This document shows positions 21,448 through 31,701 of a DNA stretch of 34,583 nucleotides, piece by piece. Below the pieces are notes generated by a model, which did no database searches, was not told the DNA's origin, and worked only from the letters and a program-made list of their open reading frames with translations. Source of the DNA: Darksidea phi (Eukaryota; Ascomycota; Dothideomycetes; Pleosporales; Lentitheciaceae); the NCBI GenBank assembly GCA_030770425.1, contig JASJFT010000331.1:1-34583 (forward strand). Reading direction: 5' to 3'. Every line of letters begins with the position of its first letter. Within the stretch, counting starts at the first letter, position 1. The position numbers and the translations under genes are program-made.

Positions 21448-22369
21448 GATATCTGAGTGTTTTTAGCGTGCATTTAGTCATGGGCATTGGGGGCAGCACT
21501 TTGGGTTATTTAGGATTAGTGCGCGATATTAGCGCATTTTTAAAGGGAATCTTATAATCATTTATACGAGCACTTGCGTAATCTAGATGATTGTGCGATA
21601 CACCTTCCCTTTCTAATTCTCACAGAAGAGCAGGCTTTTGAACGCCTTGAGCGATTACATGCGCATGAAGAAGTCTCTGCACTCTCCTTTGACAACCAGA
21701 ACACTGTCAATACATTCGCTAAACAAATCTCTAGGCTACCGAATGCTTAAATGCGACATCAGATCCAGCTCTCAATTTGCTGCTTACTATACGCATTTTC
21801 AGTCTACTGAGAGAAAGCGTAATATGTAGAGGATTTTCACTTTATTAACTCATTACTGCTTACTATATTTGTTTCGACAGTCTGACAATTGGCAATTCGT
21901 GTTGTATTGTATTGTATTAGTCGCTAGTAAGTGAATATGCTGTATGCTGTATTTCTTGGTATTTTAATAAGCTGTCTTAATTATTTCGGTACTAAGTGTT
22001 CGTTGAAGGTAGAATGAAGCTTGTTATAAATACCGTTACAGGTGAGTCTACCACACTGCGCTTGCATACAGCACTTCGAGTATCTAGAAGAAATCATTTA
22101 CAACTTGCACACTTTCGTTGTGGTTATCTACAGGACAGCAGACTGCTCATATAGGCTACGTTCTAAATAGTAGAAGGTTATTAAGGTTGAGGTGATATCG
22201 CGTTTATCATTGGTCACGAGTAGACAAGGTTAAGGTGGGAGCAAAGGACTGAGTTGACGAAGTAGCAGGACTGAGTTGACGAAGTAGCGATAAAGTAGAG
22301 AGAATGCATTTACATGTACGAATGTGCGATGATAGGGGTAGCTCTGGCGACGTACAGCCAATACTATCA
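21448..22369. other. AT-rich intergenic region
   Basis: The 3' flanks of the kinase (+) and the small unknown gene (-). Short simple repeats occur (GTATTGTATTGTATT near 21905 and ATGCTGTATGCTGTAT near 21940), and a duplicated AGGACTGAGTTGACGAAGTAGC sits near 22245-22290 (two copies 23 bp apart). No gene supported. Confidence 0.5.
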
Positions 22370-22822
22370 TTACAGTATTGCACGAATATCCTCCAAGAAC
22401 CTCTCCACTGCATCGCGTTCCGCCTGATTCGGCTTATGCATGCATGGAACTATCGGGAAACTATCTAGATCAGTTAGCTCAACAATTCTCGCATCTTAAT
22501 CAAGATCGTTACGCTCAAGAGCCTCTGCTGCTCGTGCCTTCAAATCTCCACTAGGAAAAGGGCCTCTAATCCAGATATTTACTCCCCAACGGGAAATATC
22601 ATCTACCCAGATTGCATCACAAGGCCTGATACCTCGTTCCAGAGCCGCTTCGATAACTAATCTTCCCTCGTCATCCGCCCGCCGACACATATACAACAAT
22701 GCCTCGCAAGTGAGCCATGGTCTTGTGCTGTATTTGATTTGGATTTGCATAGTAGGAGTCTCTTTAGAAGGTCCGCACGAAATACAGTAGGAGTTTGTAC
22801 ATAGTAGAGGTGCTATACCCAC
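22370..22822 (-). CDS. Small uncharacterised protein, two exons, 110 or 134 aa
   Basis: Exon 1 ends at 22513. A 48-nt intron (GTAACG...GATCTAG, branch GCTAAC) leads to exon 2, 22464-22370, giving a coherent C-terminus (SFPIVPCMHKPNQAERDAVE then RFLEDIRAIL). Without splicing the frame stops seven codons into the intron. Two starts are possible: the first ATG at 22822 (134 aa) or 22750 (110 aa, MQIQIKYSTRPWLT). The second looks more protein-like because it removes a cysteine-rich, poorly structured N-terminus. The core (CEALLYMCRRADDEGRLVIE, DAIWVDDISRWGVNIWIRG) is compact, acidic and helix-prone. No signal peptide, membrane segment or known motif. I do not recognise the family. The next gene-like feature upstream is a decayed mobile-element relic, so this may be lineage-specific. 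Confidence 0.55.
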
Positions 22823-23055
22823 ACCTTATACACGATAATAGAGCTGTAGAGCTGTACACAGTACTGTCGATCGTAAGATACCGACGAGGTGATGTTTCGA
22901 ATATTGAGGCGCTGGACGAGAAATGATATGTGATGCCGAACCACAGAGCCTAGTTGGGAGACCAACAGCGGTAGCGAGGAGTTAGCGCACTAATACTACC
23001 ACCCATAGTATAAAAATTGCCCGCGATGATACCAGCATCCCACTCACATCCATCT

Positions 23056-23177
23056 CTTATCCTCAGCCAGCTTCCTTACTATATCTATCTCTTATCCTCA
23101 GCCAGCTTCCTCACTACATCTATCTCTTATCCTCAGCCAGCTTCCTTACATCCATCCCTTATCCTCAGCCAGCTTCC
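23056..23177. repeat. 35-bp tandem repeat, four copies
   Basis: The 20-mer CTTATCCTCAGCCAGCTTCC begins at 23056, 23091, 23126 and 23158, spacing 35, 35 and 32 bp, separated by TTACTATATCTATCT-like spacers. A TATA-like TATAAAAA lies just upstream (about 23009) and an ATG that opens a decayed frame lies just downstream (23201). The array therefore sits where the untranslated leader of that element would be. CAG/CCAG motifs in it are intact, unlike in the decayed frame that follows. Confidence 0.88.
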
Positions 23178-23200
23178 TCACATCAATACCCACCAACCAC

Positions 23201-23800
23201 ATGTCTTCGCCAACGATCGTTCGCCTAGTCCTTCAGCAGGACCGTCAGCAGGAACTAGAGTAGAATAGGCTATTCGAGTATAGCGCTCTAAACCTTTCAA
23301 ATATCGCGGCGGAGCGTCCCCAGCGCTATAGGCGGGAGGTACTGCCGACAGGGCTCCTTAATTACAATAATTATTAGTATAAAACTAACTACACGTTGGA
23401 TATATTCGAGGGAACGAGCGGCGACAGGATTCTCGTATAGCTATTAGTAGTTACCTGTAATATGTTCCTATCCGAGGCCCTACATAACGAGGATAGGCGT
23501 TTCGTCGAGAGGTAGCTATACCGTCTGCGTAGACTGGAGGACAAGCTTATATAGGGAAGACCGTTTAAGAGGGAGGAATTAGCCTTCTTGGTAGACTATC
23601 GAAGGAACTAATACCTGACGTGGAAGATAGAGCTAGTGTCTATAGTAGATACGATACGAACGATGGCGTAGGGGCGGACAACGGGGATACCTAGCTAGGG
23701 AGGCTGCCGGTAAGTAGAGGACTAAGAAGTGGCCTAGCGTAGGTTACCTTGCTATCGTTGTTAGTAGGGGGTTCGGCGTTATCGGCGCGTTTAACTATCT
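23201..23800 (+). mobile_element. Decayed gag-like reading frame with many TAG/TAA stops
   Basis: One frame starting at ATG 23201 (MSSPTIVRLVLQQDRQQELE) continues for about 600 bp with protein-like codons and no frameshift. It is interrupted by more than a dozen stops, all TAG or TAA and none TGA. The first is at 23261-23263. Between stops one reads segments such as NRLFEYSALNLSN, LLVVTCNMFLSEALHNEDRR and REELAFLVDYRRN. Near 23750 a CYRC remnant recalls a zinc knuckle. An N-terminal helical region, a basic middle and a Cys-x2-Cys end resemble a retrotransposon Gag protein; that identity is inference, and no reverse transcriptase or LTR was found. The pattern fits repeat-induced point mutation of CAG/CAA codons. 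The 3' limit is uncertain. The decayed NACHT gene ends about 130 bp further on. Confidence 0.6.
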
Positions 23801-23935
23801 ACATATATTATTAGTAAATTAGGAGCTGTCATTGTCCTGTAGTTGCTGCCTGTTACGTGAGATGTCGAAACATTGAAACACAATAAGGTAATTAGAATCA
23901 CGAAAAACACAGCCAGCCCAGGAGCCAACGTGACG

Positions 23936-26900
23936 TCACGCCGGGTAGTGGCCCAAGCTCCTGGGGGAGGGGGGTCTTGTGCTGTATAACATTGAGTTGT
24001 TGATTAACGTGTACGGCCCTATTAAGTTGATGGTAGCAACGGCGATGCTTGACAAGTAGAAAAGACTTTCGAATAAGAGGTAACATTCTAGCGCTAGGCG
24101 GCCTGTGCAGCTTTTGACATTTGTGCCATTGTTCAATAAACAGTCGATTATTGGGATACTTCTGTGTCTGAAGGGTGCCATCAACGGACCTGCGGATGTT
24201 GGGCACTGTGTAAAATCTAGCCCGGCTGTGACTAGTTGTTGCAGAAGTGATAGATTACCACATTGAATGATGGGCTCCAATGGTCTGAGATTGTGAACCA
24301 TGGAACTATCAGTCTCGGGGAAGCCAATCGTGGAGGTGTCAATCAAGGAATCGTCAACCGAGGAATCATCAGTCATGGACTCCTGCCACTGTATGACCTC
24401 TTGGATACAATCCTTTAACATGATAAGCAAATCATGTGGAAGTCGGGGTTTACCAAACATTGTCGCGTCAATGTCTGCATCCGGACTCGCTTTGAGGACC
24501 ATTACGTTTGTATTTAGTTCGAGAGCATTCTTGAACCACATTTCATCCGTCGTGACACGGCGAGCCTCGAGCATGTCCTGGACAATGAGACATCGACCAC
24601 TGTTCATGAGTCGGTAAAGCCGCCGTGCAAAGTATGGCTCCGAAAGATCCGGCGGAAAGTAATAAGGGGCTAGAAGCTCAATTTCAGGATCATCGCCGTA
24701 CACAAGAGCTGTGTCCATTGGATCCTGAACATCTAGCTCCGAAAAATGAACGTTCCCGCTGTATTGGAGAAGCATTCTGAGTCCGGCGGTAGGAAGACAT
24801 AACTTTATAGCTTCCGACAGCGGCGTGTTTCCGGCACGATCTTTGTCATGGATCGAGGCGCCAGCATCAAGTAGAATCTGGACCACGGCCTCATTGTAAC
24901 GGTATACGGCTAATCTCAGGGGTGAATGATCTGGCCATGGCCCTGACACATTGCTTCCTGCTTTAACGAGAAGCTGAACAAGTTCCACCGAGTTAATCAG
25001 GATTGCATCATGCAGAACGGTACCATAATTTGCTGGGACGCCATTAACATGCTCGCTGGGGTACAATACGTTGAGATACCAGCCAGCGCTGAGTAGTTTT
25101 TTGACAGCCTCAATCTCACGGAGAAGCACAGCCTTGCTTAATAAAGATGGGTCATAACGGAACGCCACGGATCCGTTCGTCGGAAAATCGATACTGGCAT
25201 GATCAGAGGTTTTGATGACATCTAGGTGTTGCTCTAACAACGAAAGGAACAGGTCCATGGCGTCAGAAGTATGGAAATCTTGCAGTGCGGCCGAGGTCCG
25301 CGTTCGATTTGACTCAGCGTCGTCGGAGAGGCCACCCCGAAAGAGCAAGCCCAGACAGCATCGAGGAGCCGAGGTTAAGGCCACGCCAAAAGGGGTCAAT
25401 TTCTCAAGGTGCCGAACGTTGACCACAAGGCCAAGGTCTAACATGCGTTGAAGAATAATCGATGCCCCTTGTACAGCAACAACGGTGGCTGCAAACCCTA
25501 GTGGTACATTGAAGGAAAGTGGGCTGAAATACTCTTGGAATGTGAATCGAAGCCAATTCTTGCACAAATCCGGGAGTGATGGTGATATAAGCATCTCAAT
25601 AAGATTCATTCTGAGGCTGTCTCCAGCGACTTCCGCATGAGCTGGCCAGAATGGTGCCGCGTATGCTAGAAAAGGATAGAAGTCACGCGCGCCGCTATGG
25701 TGACGGGGAGCTTTGTCTCGGAAGCCTTTTAGACATAGCTACGTGAGACTGGCATTTGCAATGCCTCCATTGCTTGTGGTGTGATCTGTTGATCTGTTCA
25801 TGTATTGCATAGTGTAGTGAACGAAGCCTACAGTCTGCTCACTGATGAATGGCCCATTAGTAACATTGGATTCTTGCAATGCAGGCTGTAGCTGCAAGAG
25901 GCCCCCGCACGTTTCGAGAATGATCGCCATGTCGACCAGGCTGCTTCCATCCAATGCCTCGTCGTCTGCCTCTAGCGACATTGCATGTTCAAATTCTGAT
26001 ATTGTCAACGGGCGCTTGACGTTCGTCACCCATGAAATTGCGCGTAGTCCAAGCTTGGCTTCAACGTCCGGTTGGTAATTGATCCGGTCTAGTGTCTTTT
26101 TGTACATATCAGCGAGCCTGGCGGATAGCTTGCCTAGCACCATCCGAACTTGGCGGACCGACAAGGCAGTTTTGACCTCATCAGCTTGGAGTCGAGCCAT
26201 CAGGAACATTCCAGATGCTTTTTGGGTGATCGTCGTGACGATCTCCTCCCTGAGTGATGCATCTTTGGAAAAGAAACTTTTGAGCCTCCTAGAGGAGGAC
26301 ATCGTCTCTTCCAAGAAGGTGCGCAAGTCTTCATTTTTCGCTTCAATGGGAAGTTCCGAGAAGTTAGGGAAGTAGAGAGATCCATCGACGTGCGGCCGAG
26401 ATGTGCAGAACGTCGAAACGTATTTAAGTTTTGTGAGCGAGTGCAACAGCTCATAGCGAACGTATGGATCTGCAGTCTCTTCTGTCACGGCAAGCTCGTC
26501 AATAGCATCACTACGATAAAGAAACGGTCAACATGCTTCGAACTGTGCTGGAGTAGTTCTAGGTGTTCAGCAAAGTCGAAGCGAGGAACTTCGTCATCCT
26601 GGGATTGCGCAATACGCTCCCGGTACCGTGAGAACGCTGCATCCATAAATGTAGGAACTTGCTTTGCTAATTATCATGTTATTGCTGAAAGGAGATTAAC
26701 AGAGCTCTGCTGGCGATGCTCTTTGTAATCAGCATAGATGAATGCAACTGGTACATTGGCATCCTCGTTGATCTCTCGAAGTCTATTGATAACGAAGGAG
26801 GCCATCATGGTTTTGCCGGCGCCTGGAATGCCGGAATACCACAAGGTGGAGCCCCTGGTTGCCTTCCATTTTTGGAATATTTCATGTTGCATTAGCCACT

Positions 26901-27666
26901 TCCCAGTGCCTCGCTGATGAAGGTCGAATAGCTGCCGCTGCTTCGCTTCAAATGAAATAGGAGATAGCCATGACAGCATCTTCTCTCGCTCTTCTTCACC
27001 ATACCGACTTTCCAGTTTTTCTGCGACCATCTTGAGATCCGAAACCCCTTGTGATATTGATGCGAGTTCCTTTGAGAAACCTGGAAGGTCTTGTATAAGA
27101 CTGCGAATGGTCGAGATCTAGTGTAGAGATGCATCGACCTGAGCGACGAGGTCCGGAATGGCGCCGTAAAGTTTTTTCGTTTCTTCCATCTTTTGCGCCT
27201 GCTGTTTCAATGCAAAGCCTGTCTCAGCTGACGACTTTGCTAGCAGGGAACAGCCTTCAACCGTCAACGCAAAATTGAAAATTTGAGTATATCGATGGAT
27301 ATCCTCGACGGCCCCTCCATGTTCCTTTTCAGTTAGAGGCCACATGAGCCGGTCGACCGCTTTCTTGATTTTATTGGTTTCTTGCACGGTTCTCTGAAGT
27401 TTTTGCAAGAGCTCTTGAATTTTCGACTTGCATCTCGTGTTGGCCGAGAGGAACACCGATACTTCGTTGAACGCTGGAGGAGCATCCGGGCTCTCTAGGA
27501 ATTATTTCAGACGCTTCAGGACGTCGATGAGTGCTTCGAGCTCAAATATGAAGTCGTCGCTTTGTGCTTCGGGTGAGCTTTTGCCGTACTTGGTGCCTAG
27601 TTCAACAAGCTGGATCGCGACGCCGAGGAGGCCCGCAACGCTGGCGGCAATACTTAAAGGATCCAT
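23936..27666 (-). pseudogene. NACHT-ankyrin STAND (NLR-like) pseudogene, ~1240 codons
   Basis: Reading on the minus strand from ATG at 27666 (MDPLSIAASVAGLLGVAIQL) gives one co-linear protein. An N-terminal helical domain typical of fungal STAND proteins comes first. The NACHT P-loop YSGIPGAGKT is at about codons 277-286 and a Walker B IVV/DAIDEL at about 385-392. A winged-helix-like part (VKRPLTISEFEHAMSLEADD) and ankyrin repeats (about 850-1050: GTVLHDAILINSVELVQLLV, HSPLRLAVYRYNEAVVQILL, NTPLSEAIKL) follow. It is broken by TAA 27504-27502, TAG 27120-27118, adjacent TGA-TAA 26676-26671 and TAG 25741-25739. A one-base loss near 26510, just before the Walker B Asp, adds a frameshift. Each stop can come from CAA, CAG or CGA by one C-to-T change. 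The intact gene would be an intracellular receptor of the fungal incompatibility/immunity type (family knowledge). The last ~30 codons look random, so the native C-terminus may be lost. Confidence 0.88.
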
Positions 27667-28709
27667 GGTCAGTAGCTGGGGAGGGTTAATAGGAGATGAA
27701 GCCGTTGCTGGCTTCGAAGGGGGATATTACATTGCAATCAAACCTCGTTGCGGACAGGCTGAGCCCAGCGAAGGCGGGGTTCGCACAGCCGCAGCCTCGT
27801 TTGCGTCGGTAACAATCGACATCGCATTTTCTACACGGTTGGCGGTCGCAACTCCGCAGGATACGAGAAGCTCTTTTCGCATGGAATAAATCGATGCAAT
27901 AGGAACAAGAGCTCTGGAGGAAAATGAAGTTAGAAAAAGGAGGGAAGGCTCGCAGTTGAGATATCACAAGTCTTGACAGGCAGCCACTAGAGACGGCAAT
28001 TGCACCCGAGGCTTGACATGGAACCCGACTTCTCCTCACCCGCAGCCCTCCTACTATCGTGCCTCGAACAGAGAATCTCCGAAGAATTGAACTTCACGAC
28101 AGATAGACTATAGACGACTATCGCCATGTACCGTATACCATACAAGGAGAGTATGTTCCATGTCACTTACACACCCACACAATTCTTGCCCAGCCGCTCT
28201 ACTCCTTGCACCGCCACCCACTCTATCCAGTCGGCAACACTCCCGCGTCAATCTCCCACCTACTAAGCCCCCTCAGCTGTGTCATTGAGAGGAAGAAGAA
28301 ATATAGGAATGCATGGTTTTTGCGGTATTTAATGTCATATTCGTGCTGCTTAGCTGGGTATAGATACACAAAACATTGTAGTCATACATTTCTGAAATGT
28401 CGGGTTGGTAACATAGGACGGAGGACTACTTCGACCAAGTCCGAACAAACCGGAAATAGTTGCGGCGACAAAAGAATTGCCTATGTGCTGGCGAAGCTGA
28501 AGTAAAGAGACTGCGAGAGAAGAGTCATGAAGAATGAGGTCATAAAAGCGGGCTAGGTGGAAAGTGCACCTGCTCACGTCCGGTCCACATCTGGCGCTGG
28601 CAAGAATTTGTCGTTGCAGGTTATCGAGATAAACAATCAGAAACAGTAGCGCCTCCTTCGGGCATGGGAAAACGAGATAAACTTCGTGACCATGCAACTG
28701 CCGTCGCGT
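27667..28709. other. Upstream region of the STAND pseudogene; no gene supported
   Basis: About 1 kb between the pseudogene start and the 3' end of the next minus-strand gene. Frames of 99-117 codons occur on both strands (27686-28039, 28206-28505, 28350-28697) but lack recognisable motifs, and their predicted proteins are cysteine-scattered without domains. The 28350-28697 frame could be part of the 3' untranslated region of the gene ending at 28710. Confidence 0.45.
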
Positions 28710-30117
28710 CTACAAGCCTATGCGGCGAATCATGTCTCTGGACTCGGATTCCGGGAGCTCGTTGCCGTTGATGTTGATTTGGCCCTGTTCGACCTGGACA
28801 AGATCGGGTTTGACGAGCCCGAGGTGGAGGTACTTCAAGAAGGATAGCATTTTGTTTTCAAACTCCACGTATGGGAAGCGTTCTTGCGCACGTTCCATCG
28901 CTTGGAGGAAGGAGGCCGGGGAGCCTTGGCCGGGGAGGAGCTAAACAAGCTCAGTCAGCAAATATCAGGGGATCTTGTTTGAAGCTTACCTCGTTGATGT
29001 AGCGTCGCTTGGTCGTAGACCAACCGTCAATCTGCTCCCGGGTGTTTCCTTCGACGCAAAACAGGCTACGCATAGCCTGGATGTCGGTACCTTCGTCGGC
29101 CCAGCGTGCACTTCCCGGACACCCGAATGCGAAAATGGTGTTGAAGGACTCTTCTCCGTAGGCTCCGTTCTGGAGATATTCCTCGATGACCGCCTGCAGC
29201 ATAAACTGACCGACCAAATCCATCCATCCCTCTGTCGGCATCCAGTCGGCAAGCATTACCCGTGCAGCCGTGAGCTCCACAAACAGTGGCAGCAGACAAT
29301 GCAGTGAGGGTGTTCCCTCCACGTCCGTCACCCATCTCCGTCTGTCCTGCGGCTGGCCCAAAGAAGATGCGAGCTCGTGCCGATTCTCGGCAAGTGCACC
29401 ATCCGAGAGCGGGAACTCGCTTAGTGTATCGAATGGTTGACGCAAGGCCGGAGCATGCGCAGTGTGTTGCTGCCAATAGGAGCCGCGTTTCCTGTTTTGC
29501 GCACGGAGCTCGTTCAACGACTCTTCGCTAGTCCACGTCTTGTCGTGGTTCAGACGGTGGCTGAAGAGAAGAGCAAACTGTAATAGCCGCGAGCGGAATG
29601 CGGCTTGAGTGTTGAGACGACGACCGTTGTGTCTGTGTTTGAGAAAGGTCCTCCATTCTGAAGACAGGATTAGCAACGTCTTGCCAAGTTGGGTTCTATT
29701 GGCTTCGCGTGTCTGATAATAGCAGGGTTGTGACTCGTCTGTTGAATTGCGCCACTATTGTCTTCGTAGGGCAGTATAGCCAGGTGACCACTCCACCAGA
29801 CTTGAGAGCCAACAACGACCCGCGGCGGTTTGAGGGGGAGACGTACCCGCAGTCATGGTGAGCAGAGCGTCGGGCAGGTCGGATTGATAGGGATTGGAAC
29901 TCGCGCGCCATTCGAAGAGAGACTCGGTTGCCTTGTAGGTGAGAAAGTCCTGGATGGTCAAGTCGACATCGAACTGGTCGTCTTCCTCGTTCTCCATTTG
30001 GTGGGTGAGTGTGAACAGGCCGGCGAGGGGCTCGCCCTCTCTGCCTCTGTGCGCTTCCAAGGTGTCCGCCAGCTCTTGCTCCAGGTCCCGCATATCGGTG
30101 TCGGGATTGCGCTCCAT
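28710..30117 (-). CDS. Uncharacterised conserved-looking protein, 389 aa, three exons
   Basis: Exons 30117-29847, 29657-28990 and 28940-28710 are joined by introns of 189 nt (GTACGT...TTCAG, branch GCTAAT, phase 1) and 49 nt (GTAAGC...TTTAG, phase 0). The total closes to 390 codons. The start at 30117 has a good context (ACC ATG G); an in-frame ATG nine bases upstream is the alternative. The sequence is soluble, acidic and helical: MRDLEQELADTLEAHRGREG, DVDLTIQDFLTYKATESLFE and WRTFLKHRHNGRRLNTQAAF. Later come LLPLFVELTAARVMLADWMP, WMDLVGQFMLQAVIEEYLQN, SFNTIFAFGCPG and FENKMLSFLKYLHLGLVKPD. There is no signal peptide, membrane segment or catalytic motif. Clean splicing and even codon use argue for a real, constrained gene. 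I recall similar unnamed proteins in filamentous ascomycetes but cannot assign a function. It is divergent from the J-protein gene. Confidence 0.82.
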
Positions 30118-30783
30118 GGTCAACATGAGGTAGCAGCCGAGGATGAAACGGAGTATGAAGGAGAGACAAGAAGAAAAGGCGCGAGGACGGAAGGAAAGCT
30201 GGCGCAGGTGAGGGGAATACTGAGTTATAGACGGCGTGGCCTTATCAGACGGGAAGCCCAGCCAACACCGGCACCACGTGAGGAGGAGGTCCACAGGCGC
30301 TTCAACCGTGCATATCATGCAATTCGCTCTGGACTGGCAGGTCGTTTCTTAAGACAGGCGCAGGCGATGCAGGTACCCCCTAGGCAGCAGATCAAACTCG
30401 CTGTGAACGAGAACTAGCGGCATTGCGCATGCGCCCCTCCACTGTCTGGGCGGTCGCGGACGGGACGAGCAAGATTGAGAGCGGCCGGGCATTGAGTTTC
30501 GCTGTCTATTTGTGGCTGCGCGAATGACACATTGGGCGCAACGAACTGACTTGGTCGCGGGAGCTTGTCAAGAGCCACATAATTTTTTCGTCGTTCAAAG
30601 CAGTTACGGGCGGGCTAATCCGGTGTAGTCGCGTTTGGCGTGCCAGGATCTCATGCAGCGCCCCCCACCAAGCCACCAGCAGCCTTCGACACTTCCGACA
30701 CCCCCGACACCTCCTCCCCTCCCCCTCCCCCCGCCGCTGAGCGCTCAGGAACATGCCCTGCGCGCGCCGGCCATTGCGCGGTC
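30118..30783. promoter_or_regulatory. Divergent upstream region: 389-aa protein / J-protein
   Basis: 666 bp between two outward-facing start codons. A C-rich, pyrimidine-dominated stretch (CACCTCCTCCCCTCCCCCTC, about 30709-30735) lies 50-75 bp upstream of the chosen J-protein ATG and looks like a fungal initiation-region CT tract. That supports the downstream start over the longer frame that begins at 30640. Confidence 0.5.
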
Positions 30784-31701
30784 ATGCTGTCCAGAAAGAG
30801 CGCAATTCTTCTCTCATCCTCCTCCTGTAATCCCCTCCCCTCGCTCTGCTACAGGCCCTCCGCGCCGGGTTGCACGACGTCATGTCGATCGCCGGCCTCA
30901 TACCTCAGGCCTCCTTCGCAGACACGCCCATACGCCCAGCACGCCCCGTTCCCGCATTGCCCAGAGGCCGATCTGAGCTGGCCCGATGCCGTCCATCCCC
31001 ACAAGACGCCCACGCCTTACCAGATCCTTAACTGCAAGCGCGGCGACGCCTACACGAAGCATCGCTTCTACTCCCTCGTCAAGCTGTACCACCCGGACCG
31101 CTGCGACGCCTCGTCTCCAGTAGCCCATCTGCCGCCTGCCATCCGCTTAGAGCGCTATCGCCTGCTTGTCGCTGCCCACACGTTACTCGCCGATGATGCG
31201 AAGCGGAGAGCGTACGATGCGTGGGGCCATGGGTGGACCGGCCACCACCAGACCCCATCACAGACTTCTGCGTACAACTGGACGCCAGAACAGAGGCACT
31301 GGCCGTCGGGACACGATCCCATACACAACGCTACCTGGGAGGACTGGGAGCGGTGGTACCAGCGAGAGAGCGGCGGCGGCGGCCAGAACGAGTCACGCGA
31401 CATGTACATGACGAACGTCGCCTTCGTCGCTCTTGTCTTCTCAATAGTGTCACTAGGCGGCATTGTGCAGGGCACGCGAGCCAACGTGCTCACCTCGTCG
31501 GTAATGGAGCACCGCGATAAGATGCACAAAGAAGCCAGCCTCGAGCTCGCCCGCTCCAAGCATGCGACCATGGCCGGCGACCGCAACGAGCGCATCCGCA
31601 CCTTCATCGAGCACAGGGAAGCCGCGAATGCCGGCGAGTACGCCTACCAACGCATTCTGCCTCCTGCCGAAACCTGCGCGCCTGACGCGGTCAGAAAGTA
31701 G
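30784..31701 (+). CDS. Mitochondrial membrane J-protein, Jid1-like, 305 aa
   Basis: A single-exon gene. The chosen ATG gives a Ser/Arg-rich, acid-free N-terminus (MLSRKSAILLSSSSCNPLPS) like a mitochondrial presequence. The frame is open upstream to 30640, but that part is Pro-rich and encoded by a CT tract. The J domain spans about 74-148: TPYQILNCKRGDAYTKHRFY, LVKLYHPDR with HPD at 103-105, and AAHTLLADDAKRRAYDAWG. A Trp-rich region (NWTPEQRHWP, ATWEDWERWYQ) follows. A single transmembrane segment lies near 211-229 (NVAFVALVFSIVSLGGIVQG), then a basic/acidic C-terminal tail. This order matches fungal single-span J-proteins such as yeast Jid1 of the mitochondrial inner membrane, which stimulate Hsp70 ATPase. 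Placement in mitochondria is inference from the N-terminus. Confidence 0.87.
   Translation: MLSRKSAILLSSSSCNPLPSLCYRPSAPGCTTSCRSPASYLRPPSQTRPYAQHAPFPHCPEADLSWPDAVHPHKTPTPYQILNCKRGDAYTKHRFYSLVKLYHPDRCDASSPVAHLPPAIRLERYRLLVAAHTLLADDAKRRAYDAWGHGWTGHHQTPSQTSAYNWTPEQRHWPSGHDPIHNATWEDWERWYQRESGGGGQNESRDMYMTNVAFVALVFSIVSLGGIVQGTRANVLTSSVMEHRDKMHKEASLELARSKHATMAGDRNERIRTFIEHREAANAGEYAYQRILPPAETCAPDAVRK

Noticed and set aside
23201..27666. TAG/TAA read as glutamine (alternative genetic code or programmed readthrough)
   Set aside because: Conserved genes in the same window end at TAG (CCT7, F-box gene) and TAA (chitinase) at the normal family C-terminus, so these codons terminate here. One TGA and a frameshift also interrupt the NACHT gene.
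28350..28697. 115-codon minus-strand frame
   Set aside because: Lies directly in the 3' flank of the 389-aa gene, has no recognisable domain, and no intron joins it to that gene. It may be 3' UTR.
30640..30783. Longer N-terminus for the J-protein (353 aa)
   Set aside because: The extra 48 residues are Pro-rich and derive from a promoter-like CT tract. The downstream ATG gives a mitochondrial-type presequence.
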